Part shown: piece by piece, positions 50,261 to 61,593 of the stretch
Layout: every line of letters begins with the position of its first letter
Position numbering within the stretch: the first letter of the stretch is position 1
Assembly: GCF_030272615.1 (NCBI RefSeq)
Contig: NC_081406.1
Span: 459,076,072 to 459,140,071, forward strand
Source of the DNA: Cryptomeria japonica
Lineage: Eukaryota > Streptophyta > Pinopsida > Cupressales > Cupressaceae
Reading direction: 5' to 3'
DNA length: 64,000 nt
Made by a program: the position numbers and the translations under genes
The notes under the pieces: generated by a model
Told to the model about the DNA's origin: nothing
The model's input: only the letters and a program-made list of their open reading frames with translations
Databases searched by the model: none

Positions 50261-50340
50261 TCTTAACAACAAAAAAACAAAGAAGAAGAAAGAGTCATTG
50301 TCTTAACAACAAAAAAACAAAGAAGAAGAAAGAGTCACTG
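50261..50340. repeat. 40-bp perfect-period tandem duplication
   Basis: TCTTAACAACAAAAAAACAA... at 50261-50300 is repeated at 50301-50340 with one mismatch. It sits exactly where the LINE fragment ends. Confidence 0.93.
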
Positions 50341-50382
50341 TCTATAGATCGCTGTCTACAGCTGCTTTGTTTTGTATATGCT

Positions 50383-50643
50383 ATGGATGGAAAAGCGTCA
50401 ACCTCCCCTTCACCCACAAAACGCAGTGGAGAGTCAAAGAAACAAAAACAGAAGGAGAAGAAGAATTCGCAAAAGAGAGCCCTGCGCAGGAGGCAGAATC
50501 TCCACCACGGCCTGCAAATGTATCATGACAAGCATAAGCATGAGCATAGTCCCAAGCTCAAGAAAAGGTGCCTTGTATTGGCATCCCACCTCACCGAAAT
50601 GCTGCAGCCCACACCTAATCTACGCAATGTGGCTTATTTAAGT
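50383..50643 (+). pseudogene. Proposed first exon of the ATAD2-like AAA ATPase pseudogene
   Basis: ATG at 50383 opens 87 codons rich in Lys/Arg, Ser and His, ending at a strong donor GTAAGT (50644) in phase 0. The last part (ASHLTEMLQPTPNLRN) resembles the Ala-Ser-x-x-x-x-Met-Leu-x-Pro segment in the basic N-terminus of plant ATAD2-type proteins. Exons 2 and 3, 7.75 kb downstream, also start and end in phase 0, so the frame joins without adjustment. The long intron is filled with repeats. A separate small gene or chance frame remains possible. Confidence 0.5.
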
Positions 50644-51777
50644 GTAAGTCAATCTCTTACAATGCGTCTCTATTTTTATCACGGCTGGAAAATCCAACAA
50701 GTGACGTGCAAAGAAATAATTGGTTGTGTTCCTAAGATGGTGTTTCACTCCTTGTGTGCAATGTTTTAGTTTGCCCTGATTTGCCACCATATTTCTCCTC
50801 GTATTTTAATTGTATGCGAAAATGCACGCGGTTTAGAATGAAAAAACTTTCTTTTGCCAGAGGATGTTTCCTTGTGTCATAAGCTTTTTTCTATTTGTAT
50901 GGGTTCATGATTTATCATTCTTATGTATTTGCAACTCAGATTTAGATGATGTTTTAGTGTATGCGAAAACCCCTTCTATTTTATTTTTTTCCCCTCTTTC
51001 ACGAGGATGTATAATTCTGGTTGTATCTAATCTTATGTATTTGCAACTCAGATTTAGATGATGTTTTAGTGTATGCAAAAACCCCTTCTATTTTTTTTTT
51101 CCCCTCTTTTAAGAGGATGTATAATTCTAGCTGTATCCAATTTTCAATTCACTTGGGTTTATCACCGGGGACCTAAACCCACAAGAATTGAACACTTTCC
51201 TTTTGGTGATTGCTCCAACTTGTACACTACAGTTCCATTGATGGTTTTAATTTTTGCAATGGCTTAGGTTTTGTTATGGAATATAACTAAGGTCTTATTT
51301 ATAAATTTGGAGTGGGTAGGGTTTTATAGTTCAAAGCAACATAAGGTAAATGGAAAAAACAAATCATCTAGTGGAATGCTTGCATGAGTGTGCTCTCATA
51401 CATCAAAATGGTGTCTTGTTTGGTGGTGATCTTAAAAAACTGATATCTTGTTTGGTGGTGATCTAGTATAGGAGTTGTCCTCCTAATTTTCTTTTTAGAT
51501 GTCTATGAAGTTATCTGATTGTCCATTAACTTGAAGTTTGGAAGATATATAACATTTTTGCAGCTTTACATAGGGTAGAATAATCCCCTGCTCCAGGGGC
51601 ATTTGTTGTTATATTCTTAAGTCTTAATAGCTTCAGTTGATATCATAGTTAATGAACACTTATTGTAAAGACATGTCAATAACAATGCAGTGTTTGTAGC
51701 CAAATGAAGAAATAAACCATATAAATGTAAACTAGAAATTCTTTGTTAATGGTGGACATTATTATAATTTCTTGGAT
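50644..51777 (+). other. Start of proposed intron 1, with a 112-bp tandem repeat
   Basis: Non-coding. 50921-51032 is repeated at 51033-51144 (TTATGTATTTGCAACTCAGA... to ...TGTATC), differing mainly in T-run length. Two short open frames are translations of this repeat. Nothing else is recognised. Confidence 0.7.
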
Positions 51778-53342
51778 TATATTTCATGCCTGTGTGCACT
51801 TCATGTCTTATGGTACTTATGTATACTTGCTTCATGCCTTAAGTGAATTCATGTGTATACTTCATGTGTACACTTCATGCTTTACATGTATTTGTGCCTT
51901 ATGTGTATATTCTATGTTTTGCATGGATGCTTCTTGCCTTATGTAATTCATTTTTATAATTTGTACTTTACACCTTACATGTATTCGTGTGTATGACTCA
52001 TGCCTTATGTATTCATCCATATGCTTCATACTTGATGTATTGGATTCATTCATAAAGTGTTTCTATATACCTTTCTCATGTATGCTTCTGCCTCTATGTG
52101 TATTGCCACCCATGTGTTCATCCATGGATGTGCTTTGTTTCTTATGCAATTGTTTCATGTACTTTCAGCATGAATTCTTTTTGTTTTGAATGAATGCCCA
52201 TTATCTTACATGTTTCAACATGATTGAATATGCTTAGTTATTCCATGAGTATGCTTTGTGAGTACTTATAAATGGCGTGATTGTTTTAAATCACCTAGGC
52301 CCTTCTTTTTGCAAACATGGGTTTCATACTCCTAATAACATGGGAAGAACAACATAGGGATTACTGAAACATGATGATACTATGAAAATCTATAGGATGG
52401 AAGAATGTGTAAGAGTAATATAGGAAGGAAGAATGTGTAAGAGTATAATTGCTCAAACCATGAGGTGATAATGTAAGAACTTGATGAGTATAGAGATTTT
52501 GCCCATAAATCGTCATAAGAGGAGAAAGGAAACATGTTGAGAATGCAGTCAGACAAAGATAATATTAGCCATGTTCAATTTCTTCGTGTTATATTTAATA
52601 CTAGTCTACCACCTAAGTTTACCAATACGTCAATATCCAATCATAACAATCTATATGGTTATAGACTCTACGACACGAAGGAGTGATACCAAACTTAATT
52701 AATTGAGATCTTATTCATTACCCACCTCTATTTGGTAACTATGATGTTAGTGACATTCATGCTGCCCACTGAAATTTCTCATTGACTAAACATTTTCCAA
52801 TATTAATACATACTCTTTATGGATGTTAAGATTAAGCCAAGTTATTATTATTAACTTTTCATGTTGTCATCTAGATCAAACAACTTGCACATTCTATAAT
52901 TAATACAACCTCTACATTTTGGGAAATTTATCCCTCTAATTGGGGATTCAAACATATTCATCCAACAAATTATAAATCAATAAATTTAGACATATCTCAT
53001 ATGTGTATTCCTCTCATGAACAGTATGTAATGATAGAGTAAAATCTTCATTTGTGGTTTCCTTACAATAACTCCTACAATCAGAAGTGATTCTCAAAAAT
53101 AGTATTTATCATTTCGCAAACTGCTTATCACAAATTGTTATGTTCAAAATTTGTACCAAGCGTGACTTAACATAATCATCTTCCATGATATCAAACCCCT
53201 TTACAAATGTTATAGCATTTTATCATCTCTCAAGCAACGGTGTTAGGCTAGAACTACCATACAAAACAAAAATATTCAGTGAACAAATTTCTAAGGGCCC
53301 CATTCTATAAGGCATAGGCAGCATGATAATCTCACAATTAAG
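51778..53342 (+). repeat. Direct repeat, copy 1 (internal region)
   Basis: Matches 56507-58071 with scattered substitutions. The 5' part is rich in TTCATG/TGTAT motifs; the ends are TATTTCATGCCTR and CACAATTAAGG. Confidence 0.92.
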
Positions 53343-53626
53343 GTCATTTTTCAAATCATCATATTGCCAACCTAACCAGTTTTTGCAAACACAATTGGAT
53401 GGCCTTGATCCTTTCCTCTAGAAGAGAGCGCGCTTGTCTTAAGTTAAATCATGCAAATTTCCCACTATTGGTTATAACTCACACTCAAGGTAAAAGCATA
53501 TATGCCTTAATTCAAACCTACAACATGTAGTAATATCAGAGTAGAGTCTTCTTGAGCACTACCATTGTGATCACCATAATTTGAAATTGCTTGAGGACAA
53601 GCAATCTAGGGAAGGGAAGACTATCA
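53343..53626 (+). promoter_or_regulatory. 3' internal end with polypurine tract
   Basis: AGGGAAGGGAAGA (53609-53620) is the polypurine tract before the LTR start TGTCCCC. The preceding GAGGACAAGCAATCT resembles the 3' internal end of plant gypsy elements. This piece has no second copy. Confidence 0.75.
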
Positions 53627-55922
53627 TGTCCCCACATTTATAGTAGAAATAATTAATATAGTTTTTGCCATATAAAATTATATGTTAAAAACATATCAAA
53701 ATTATATTATATCACATTAACATTAAAATAATATTATATATTATCAATTTACATTTTATATTGAATGATGTTATTATATTAACAATAAATAATATTATAT
53801 TATCAATTTACATTTTTTATTGAATTATTTTATTATATTAACAATACACATTATATTATAATGGTGCTTTGTATTAAAACTTATATTATTTTTGTTAACT
53901 AATTAACCCCTATATTTACCAAGGCCCGATAACCATTGTTTAAAGGGTGGTTTGAATAGTTCCAAATCGGGTTTTATATGAAGTGATGCTCTTCTTGAAA
54001 AGAGCTGTCAGAAATAGAGGGACACCAACTCTTCAAAAAGGGGGGTGCTGCCTATTAGGAGACCATCGTGGCTCTTCACCACATGGGGAGGTAGGATAAA
54101 TACCCCCCTATGCAAATGGGAATAGGGAGAATACAGGAGGGGAACAAGAAAGTCAGATCTGCCAGCAAGGATAGAGAAATGTACAGAAACTGCCAGCAAG
54201 GATAATAAAAGAGAAGAGGGCCTGTAATGGAATATAATAGCTGATATTATATATATAATTTTTTTTATGGTCTTAATTAAATTAATGGAATTAATATGAT
54301 ATAAAGTTCAGAAGAAAATAATGTATAATTATTAAAATAGCATTAAAATGATTATACATGAGAACACTATTAGACATAAGACACACACATATATATCTAT
54401 TAATGAATTCAGAAGGAATAAGGCAATCAAATTCAGTTTGTATGAGTTGCTTTAATTCTGTACCATGCTAATAACATAAAATACAACAATAACAATTAAT
54501 GAATAATTATGATTTAAAGTAATACTAACAGAAATAATTGTTAACAATCTGATATAAGACACTAAGGCAATATAATATGATGAAGTATAATAGCTATGTC
54601 AAGTACAAATTAATTATCATAATTAGTTCAACTGAATGACAAATATGACTTCATTGGAATATCACAAAAGGTTCATTGTAAATGAGGGACTCTCTTAAGT
54701 ATGCCACTCCATAGTGGATGCCTAACACCTGCCACATGGAGCCAAGAGGGGTGAAGCATCTTCTCTTGGGCTTAAGAGAGAAGGCGGTTGTGATGAGGGG
54801 GAACAACGATAGAACACCTCACTGGGTACGCCACTCCATGATGGATGCCTAACACCTTCCATATGGAGCCAAGGGGGATATGGTATTCTGCCCTTGGGCC
54901 TAGGAGGGATGGTTTCTAGGACAACCTATCCAACTAATGGACTAAAGTAATTGATTAGTAACTGACTTACAAACTAACTTTATATAATAATCTGATCTCA
55001 TTTAGGAAATATAATAATATGATTATATCCTGAGTTACCAGGTTCGGCCCCCTAGACCCATGGTATTGGTCCAGTACGGTCCTGGTTCGGGGTTTGGGTC
55101 CGGTTCGCCTGTGTTTCAGACAAGGTTTGTGGTTCATAGGCCGGGTTCAAACTAGGGAAAACCCAAGACGACCCAAGGTCAAACCCAAGAGGACCCAAGA
55201 CGAACCCAGGGGTCTCACAATCCAAAAATGGATTTTTTTTTTACCAAATTTTTTTTTTTGAAATCCACCACATAAAAAATTAAAATGACCCTATGTCTCA
55301 AGCCACACACCTATACATCTTACAACCAAGAGAGAAGCACAAGTCTTTATGAAAGAACAAGTCAGAAATCACAATTCCCGTTTGGGAGAATGCACCTTGA
55401 TCAGAATTTTGACTTCTTTGGCCTTGTTCTTGACATCTTAAAAAAGCAGAAAATTGATGCACGCCATGGAGTTCTGTGTGGGTTTGAAGGTTGTAATTTG
55501 GTGTTGGCAGTGGGAGAATAGCCCCTCAACCCCGCCCTCTATAGCGATAGGGAGCGCGCCCTCGGTGCTGCGCCGGGACCCTACGAGGGGCACTGCATAT
55601 ATATATATATATAATTTACATGTTTTTGTACTAACGAACCCAAACCCATTTTCAAATTTTTGCCGTACCGGCGTACCGGGTTCTTCGAACCCGAACCGGT
55701 AACTTAGATTATATCCCACAATTATAATTCTAACAGCCATTAATATAGAAAATTTGATATCATTTAATATAGTTCATTTTTCAGTTTAAGTATTATTTCA
55801 TATATGTTCTCTAATTTTGTTGTAGGAAAACAGTATACAAAGGTACACCTATAAAACACAATTACCTATTTATAGATTTGGCCAAATTTAGATTAACTTA
55901 AAGTGTAACTAATTAGGGGACA
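53627..55922 (+). repeat. Gypsy-type LTR, TGTCCCC...GGGGACA
   Basis: 2296 bp with perfect 7-bp inverted ends, of which 686 bp are a later transposon plus its duplicated target. A direct repeat inside (54699-54750 and 54828-54880; GCCACTCCATRRTGGATGCC) adds structure. It has no ORF of note. Confidence 0.88.
55031..55706. mobile_element. Non-autonomous terminal-inverted-repeat transposon with 10-bp target duplication
   Basis: 676 bp bounded by TGAGTTACCAGGTTCGG and its partner TAAGTTACCGGTTCGG (reverse strand), one substitution and one indel apart. GATTATATCC is perfectly duplicated at 55021-55030 and 55707-55716. The 10-bp duplication points to a Mutator-like element; hAT elements duplicate 8 bp. 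The interior is unusually GC-rich at both ends and contains a TATATA run near 55600. No transposase is encoded. Confidence 0.85.
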
Positions 55923-55928
55923 TTACAG

Positions 55929-55940
55929 TGGTATCAGAGC
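55929..55940 (+). promoter_or_regulatory. Primer-binding site (tRNA-iMet)
   Basis: TGGTATCAGAGC, exact, six bases after the LTR end GGGGACA. Confidence 0.92.
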
Positions 55941-56506
55941 ATGATTCTGCTAGCCTATTGGACAAAACAACTACTTAGTCGGGACTAATTCTTCCAGTCT
56001 CTTCTCAAATAAATAAAAAATTGAATTGGTTAGGCCAACATTGCAATCTTATGAGTGTGCCTTTAACTGCTTCATGACTTAAGTGTTTCTTATGTGTTTT
56101 GAGCATGCCTACTCCATGGGTGTTTTATATGTACACTTTCCTCATGTATACCTTGTGCTTGCACCATGTCTATCATGTGTCTAGCATATGTGTTTTATAT
56201 CTTATGTGTATTTGTGTTACTTCATGAATGAGATGTTTTCAGATGTCTATTCCATGAATACCTCTCTCTTGTATGCTTCATTATCGATGTTTCTTTAGCA
56301 TGTCCACTCCACAAGTACCTTTCTCATATATGCTTGTACCTTTTGTGTATTTATGTATTACTTCATGGTTTACATGTATGATTCATGTCTTGCATGTATT
56401 CATATGTATGGTTCGTGCTTTACATAGCTCATTCATGCCTTGCGTGCATTACTTCATGCCTTGCATATAGTCATGTATGTTGCTTCTTGGCTTACATGTA
56501 TCCATT

Positions 56507-58071
56507 ATTTCATGCCTATGTGCACTTCATGTCTTATGGTACTTATGTATACTTTCTTCAGGCCTTAAGTGAATTCATGTGTATAATTCATGCGTACACT
56601 TCATGCTTTACATGTATTTGTGCCTTATGTGTATATTCTATGTTTTGCATGGATGCTTCTTGCCTTATGTAATTAATTTGTATACTTTTTACTTTACACC
56701 TTACGTGTATTCGTGTGTATGACTCATGCCTTATGTATTCATCCATATGCTTCATACTTGATGTATTGGATTCATTCATAAAGTGTTTCTATATACCTTT
56801 CTCATGTATGCTTCTGCCTCTATGTGTATTGCCTCCCATGTGTTCATCCATGGATGTGCTTTGTATCTTATGCAATTGTTTCATGTACTTTCAGCATGAA
56901 TTCTTTTTGTTTTGAACGAATGCCCCTTATCTTACATGTTTCAACGTGATTGAATATGCTTAGTTATTCCATGAGTATGCTTTATGAGTACTTATAAATG
57001 GGGTGATTTTTTTAAATCACCTGGGCCCTTCTTTATGCAAACATGGGTTTCATACTCCTAATAACATGGGAAGGACAACATAGGGATTACTGAAACATGA
57101 CGATACTATGAAAATCTATAGGATGGAAGAATGTGTAAGAGTAATATAGGAAGGAAGAATGTGTAAGAATACAATTGCTCAAACCATGAGGTGATAATAT
57201 AAGAACTTGATGAGTATAGAGATTTTGCCCATAAATCATCATAAGAGGAGAAAGGAAACATGTTGAGAATGAAGTCAAACAAAGATAAGATTAGCCATGT
57301 TCAATTTATTCGTGATATATTTAATACCAATCTACCACCTAAGTTTACCAATACATCAATATCCAATCATAACAATCTATATGGTTACAGACTGTACGAC
57401 ACGAAGGAGTTATACCAGACTTAATTAATTGAGATTTTATTCATTACCCACCTCTATTTGGTAGCAATGATGTCAGTGACATTCCCTGTGCCCACCTGAA
57501 ATTTCTCATTGACTAAACATTTTCCAATATTAATACATACTCTTTATGGATGTTAAGATTAAGCCAAGTTATTATTATTAACTTCTCATGTTGTCATCTA
57601 GATCAAACATCTTGCCCATTCTCTAATTAATACAACCTCTACATTTTGGGAAATTTATCCCTCTAATTGGGGATTCAGACATATTCATCCAACAAATTAT
57701 AAATCAATAAATTTAGATATATCTCATATATGTATTCCTCTCATGAACAGTATGTAATGATAGAGTAAAATCATCATTTGTGGTTTCCTTACAATAACTC
57801 CTGCAATCAGAAGTGATACTCAAAAATAGTATTTATCATTTCTCAAACTGCTTATCACAAATTTTTATGTTCAAAATTTGTACCAAGCGTGACTGAACAT
57901 AATCATCTACCACGATATCAAACCCCTTTACAAATGTTATAGCATTTTATCATCTCTCGAGCAATGGTGTTAGGCTAAAACTACCATACAAAACAACAGT
58001 ATTCAGCGAACAAATTTCTAAGGGCCCCATTCTATAAGGCATAGTCAGCATGATAATCTCACAATTAAGGT
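56507..58071 (+). repeat. Direct repeat, copy 2 (internal region)
   Basis: Copy of 51778-53342. Right after it, 58070-58094 repeats a short piece of the element (GTGTTAGGCTATAACTACC, compare 57967-57990) before unique intron sequence resumes. Confidence 0.92.
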
Positions 58072-58397
58072 GTTAGGCTATAACTACCATACTAAAGCTC
58101 TATAATTTGTTTATGTAAGTTTTAAACTAGGTCTATTTTCTTCTTTGTTTCAGTATGCTAGTGTTCTTCAGCATTTTACTTGGCAGAGATGAATATTTAT
58201 GCTAATTTAAATAATAAATCATTTTTACTTTGAAAATTTTCTTCGCTTCTCATTGATCTATGCTTTTTGAGTCATGGATACTTGAGACTTTTGTTTATTA
58301 CAATACATCCGTCATTCTATGCTTTTTTATGTAGATCATTGTGGATTTCTCATTTATCTTGTAAAAGCCTCTAAATTATTTTGATTTCTTTTCTCAG

Positions 58398-61300
58398 GTG
58401 CATAAAACTGCTGGTCCTTCGAATCAGACAAAGAGCATGAACGTGCAGGTAACCGATAGAGTTCTCAGCTGCTCTTTCCAAGAAATTTGTACTCGTTACG
58501 TTGTCAAATATGTAGGCATCTTTCATGATTAAATTTGTATGCTGAAGTTGCTTATACTGGCAGTCACATACATCCACTCCACCTCATTCTACAAGAAACA
58601 GGACAAATTCTGTCAATTTAGAGGATTATGAAATAGATAACATAGACACAGAGGATGCAGATCTGATGGTAGGTTTTTCTCCAATCTCCATTGTTTCTAG
58701 TTTTTGTGAAGATATAACTTCTCTTGCCCAATACTTTGTTGCATAATATTATAAGTTTGGGTATCAATGGCTGCAGAGACAAACATATCGGCCAACTACT
58801 ATTAAAGTTGAGAATAACCCTAGCCAGGATGAGCAGTCCAGTCCAATGCAAGAGAAGAGGACAAGAGATACTATATCTTTGCCATGGCGAGAAGGACTTT
58901 GGCCGCAAAAGTCAACCATCCGACATTGTTCTCAAGATTTTGAAGACTTGGAATACACAGAGGAGGAAGATGATAGAAATAAAGGGGAGGCTGGGGCTAG
59001 AGGAGAGGAAGATGAAGTTGAGGAAGAGGGTGAGGAGGGTAAAGAACAAGAAGGAAGGAGAAGGTATGCTCTTTGAAATCGCACTGAGGTGAGGAGGTTT
59101 TCTCTTGAAAAAGAAGACAAGCAACGACTGCAATTTCCACCATGTAAAGTACTGCATAAAGGAATGGGAATAAAAAATGCACGTGATGGAAGATGAGGTG
59201 GCTCAAGGGCGGAAAAACATCATTGTGCACAAAGAGTTGATGATTTAGATGATTCTCTTCTTGTGGATGAGATGGATTAGGGTCTTGTTGGTTCCTCATC
59301 ATGGATGCATGTGGGAAATACAAACTCTGGTCAGCAATGGGTTTGTGGCGGACTTGACATCCATAACGCAACTGCATGGGGTTTGAAAGTTGCAGCATCT
59401 ACATGGGGACACCAAGGTGATACGTTTGGTTATGGAGGTGTAGGTGCACAACCTGTTGAGCCTAGTTCAAAAGGTGGAGCTAACATTCAACCCTTGCAAG
59501 TTGATGAAACAGTGAGTTTTGATGATATTGGAGGGCTTTCTGACCACATTGATGCATTGAAAGAAATGGTTTTTTTCCCTCTTCTCTATCCTGATTTCTT
59601 TGCAAATTATCACATCTGTCCTCCAAGGGGAGTCATATTGTGTGGTCCTCCGATAACTAGAAAAGCATTGATTGCAAGGGCTTTAGCATGTGCAGCTTCC
59701 AAGGCAGGACAGAAAGTAAACTTTTACATGCGAAAGGGAGTTGATGTGCTCAGCAAGTGGGTTGGGGAAGCTGAGCGGCAGCTGAAATTACTATTTGAAG
59801 AAGCACAAAGGAACAACCATCCATAATATTTTTTGATGAAATAGATGGTCTTGCCCTAGTGAGGTCTAGTAAACAAGAACAAATTCACAATTCTATTGTA
59901 TCTATGCTTCTTGCTCTAATGGATGGTCTAGACTCTAGAGGTCATGTAGTGCTTATTGGAGCGATAAACAGGATTGATGCTATTGATGGAGCTCTTCGAC
60001 GGCTTGGTCGATTTGATCGTGAATTTGTATTTTCCTTACCCGATTGTAAAGCAGGAGCTGAGATATTAAAGATCCACACAAGAAAGTGGAAGAATCCTTT
60101 ATTAAAGGAATTAAGAATGGAATTAGCAGCAGCTTGTATGGGGTATTGTGGTGCTGATTTAAAATCTTTGTGCACAGAAGCTGCAATTAATGCTTTTCAT
60201 GAGAAATATCCTCAAATATACACTAGTGATGATAAGTTTGTCATAGATTTGGATTCTGTGAAAGTAGAGAAGCATGATTTCTTGGAAGCTATGTCTACTA
60301 TTACTCTTGCTGCCCATAGAGGTGCAACAGTACAGTCAAGGCCATTGTCCCTAGTAATAGCTCCATGCTTACAAGGACATCTAAAAATAATCAGTGATTA
60401 TATTTCTGACATCTTCTATGTAGTGGCCAATGGTGATAAAAAAGATTCGCTGAATGACAGTTCTCGCCATCTTGCCAAGTTACTTGGATTTCCTATGGTT
60501 CTTCCATTCCTTTTGTTTACAGACCAAGACTTCTACTTTGTGGGAAGGAGGGTGCTGGCTTGGTACGGTTCGAAATTGCTTTCATAGATGTTTACACATC
60601 TATAACATGAGTCTGTTTTTTAAAACTTTTGAATTGGCTGGCTTCTAATCTAGCTACATTTCTGAATGATGCTATATTTCTACTTTTCTTGCCAGGATCA
60701 CATTGGCCCTATAGTTTTACACGAATTAGAGAGGTTCCCTGTGCATTGTCTTGGGCTTCCATCACTTTTGTCCGACCCAAGTGCATGGACCCCTGAGGAA
60801 GCACTAGTACACATTGTGGGAGAAGCAAGGAGGACTACTCCCTCTATCTTGTATCTGCCTCAACTTCAACTTTGGTGGGAGACGGTGTGTATATCATTAC
60901 ATTAGTACACTTATACTTTTAAAGCTCTACGCCTTTGGGATTTCCTATGATATATTTGAAATCTCTTTGTTTTTATTGCTAGAGCTTCCTAAAATGACTA
61001 TATATCTGATTTTGTTTGTTTCACTGAGCTTCATAGGCCCATGATCAGCTAAGAGCTATTCTACTATCTATCTGGAAGAATTGCCATCAGACCTTCCTTT
61101 ATTACTTCTTGCAACCTCCTCTGTACCCTCTGATGAATTGGATGGAGAAGCTGCATCCTTGTTTGGTCGTCGCTATATGTATGTATCAAGGACATCATTG
61201 TCTTAGTTTTTGTATTTTTTCTGCTTAGTTTGCTCAAGATTATGCTAAGGCATGTGAATCCTTTTCTGTATAGCATTGAGTACCAGGTACCTCATTAGCT

Positions 61301-61593
61301 TTTGACTCTGTATAAATTGAATTTGTCATTGAATTGAGTGTACATGAATTCGATGGTATCTGGTACACCTTGAATGCATTGTAAATTTTATTTTGGTTTA
61401 GTATAATAGAAGGTAAAATCCTGAATGGATTACATTCTTTTGCTTTATGTGTAGTTACCAAGTAGAAAAACCAAGTTCAGATGACAGGTGTAGATTCATC
61501 TCGCAACTGATTGATGTTTTTCTTACTATCCCTGATCAACATTGGAGGAAAGTTTTGTGTTATTTATGTGAAAGGTTAGGTGGTGAAGTTTGA
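58398..61593 (+). pseudogene. ATAD2/Yta7-type AAA+ ATPase pseudogene, exons 2 onward
   Basis: Homologous to the plant At1g05910-type nuclear AAA+ bromodomain ATPase, a chromatin factor. Exons: 58398-58448, 58564-58668, 58777-60562, 60696-60884, 61037-61178 and 61455 to about 61590, with GT-AG borders. Features in order: TRNRTNSVNLEDY, an acidic stretch (58950-59060), GGLDIHNATAWGLKVAAS, SFDDIGGL, Walker A, the pore-region segment FYMRKG, Walker B FFDEIDGL, sensor-1 AINRIDAID and RRLGRFDREF with Arg-finger Arg. Damage: in-frame stops near 59075, 59194 and 59278; frameshifts near 59818, 60480-60500 and 61066; and Walker A changed from the family GPPGTGKT to GPPITRKA. The bromodomain and C-terminus are missing. 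Retained introns exclude a processed copy. Confidence 0.93.

Larger units (their letters stand above)
51778..58071 (+). mobile_element. Tandem LTR-retrotransposon structure: internal-LTR-internal
   Basis: A direct repeat of 1565 bp (51778-53342 and 56507-58071) flanks one LTR (53627-55922). A 3' internal segment with polypurine tract lies just before the LTR (53343-53626). A PBS and 5' internal segment lie just after it (55929-56506). The period is 4729 bp, so the structure is about 1.33 units of [LTR + internal]. No outer LTRs exist. No coding capacity is recognised, so it belongs with large non-autonomous derivatives, possibly of gypsy origin (polypurine context GAGGACAAGCAATCTAGG). Confidence 0.88.

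Noticed and set aside
50372-50641. Alternative Arg-rich frame overlapping proposed exon 1
   Set aside because: The 50383 frame better fits the downstream phase-0 exons and the family N-terminus; the alternative has no similarity.
54008-54199. Short minus-strand frame in the LTR
   Set aside because: It lies within a non-coding LTR with no supporting motif.
51743-56915. Cys/Met/Ser-rich open frames (51743-52189 and 56273-56915)
   Set aside because: They translate CATG/TGTAT-rich repeat sequence in the non-coding retroelement interior; both copies carry the same pattern.
58912-59398. Minus-strand open frames opposite the ATPase exon
   Set aside because: They are antisense shadows of the acidic Glu-rich coding stretch (Ser/Leu/Pro on the reverse strand).
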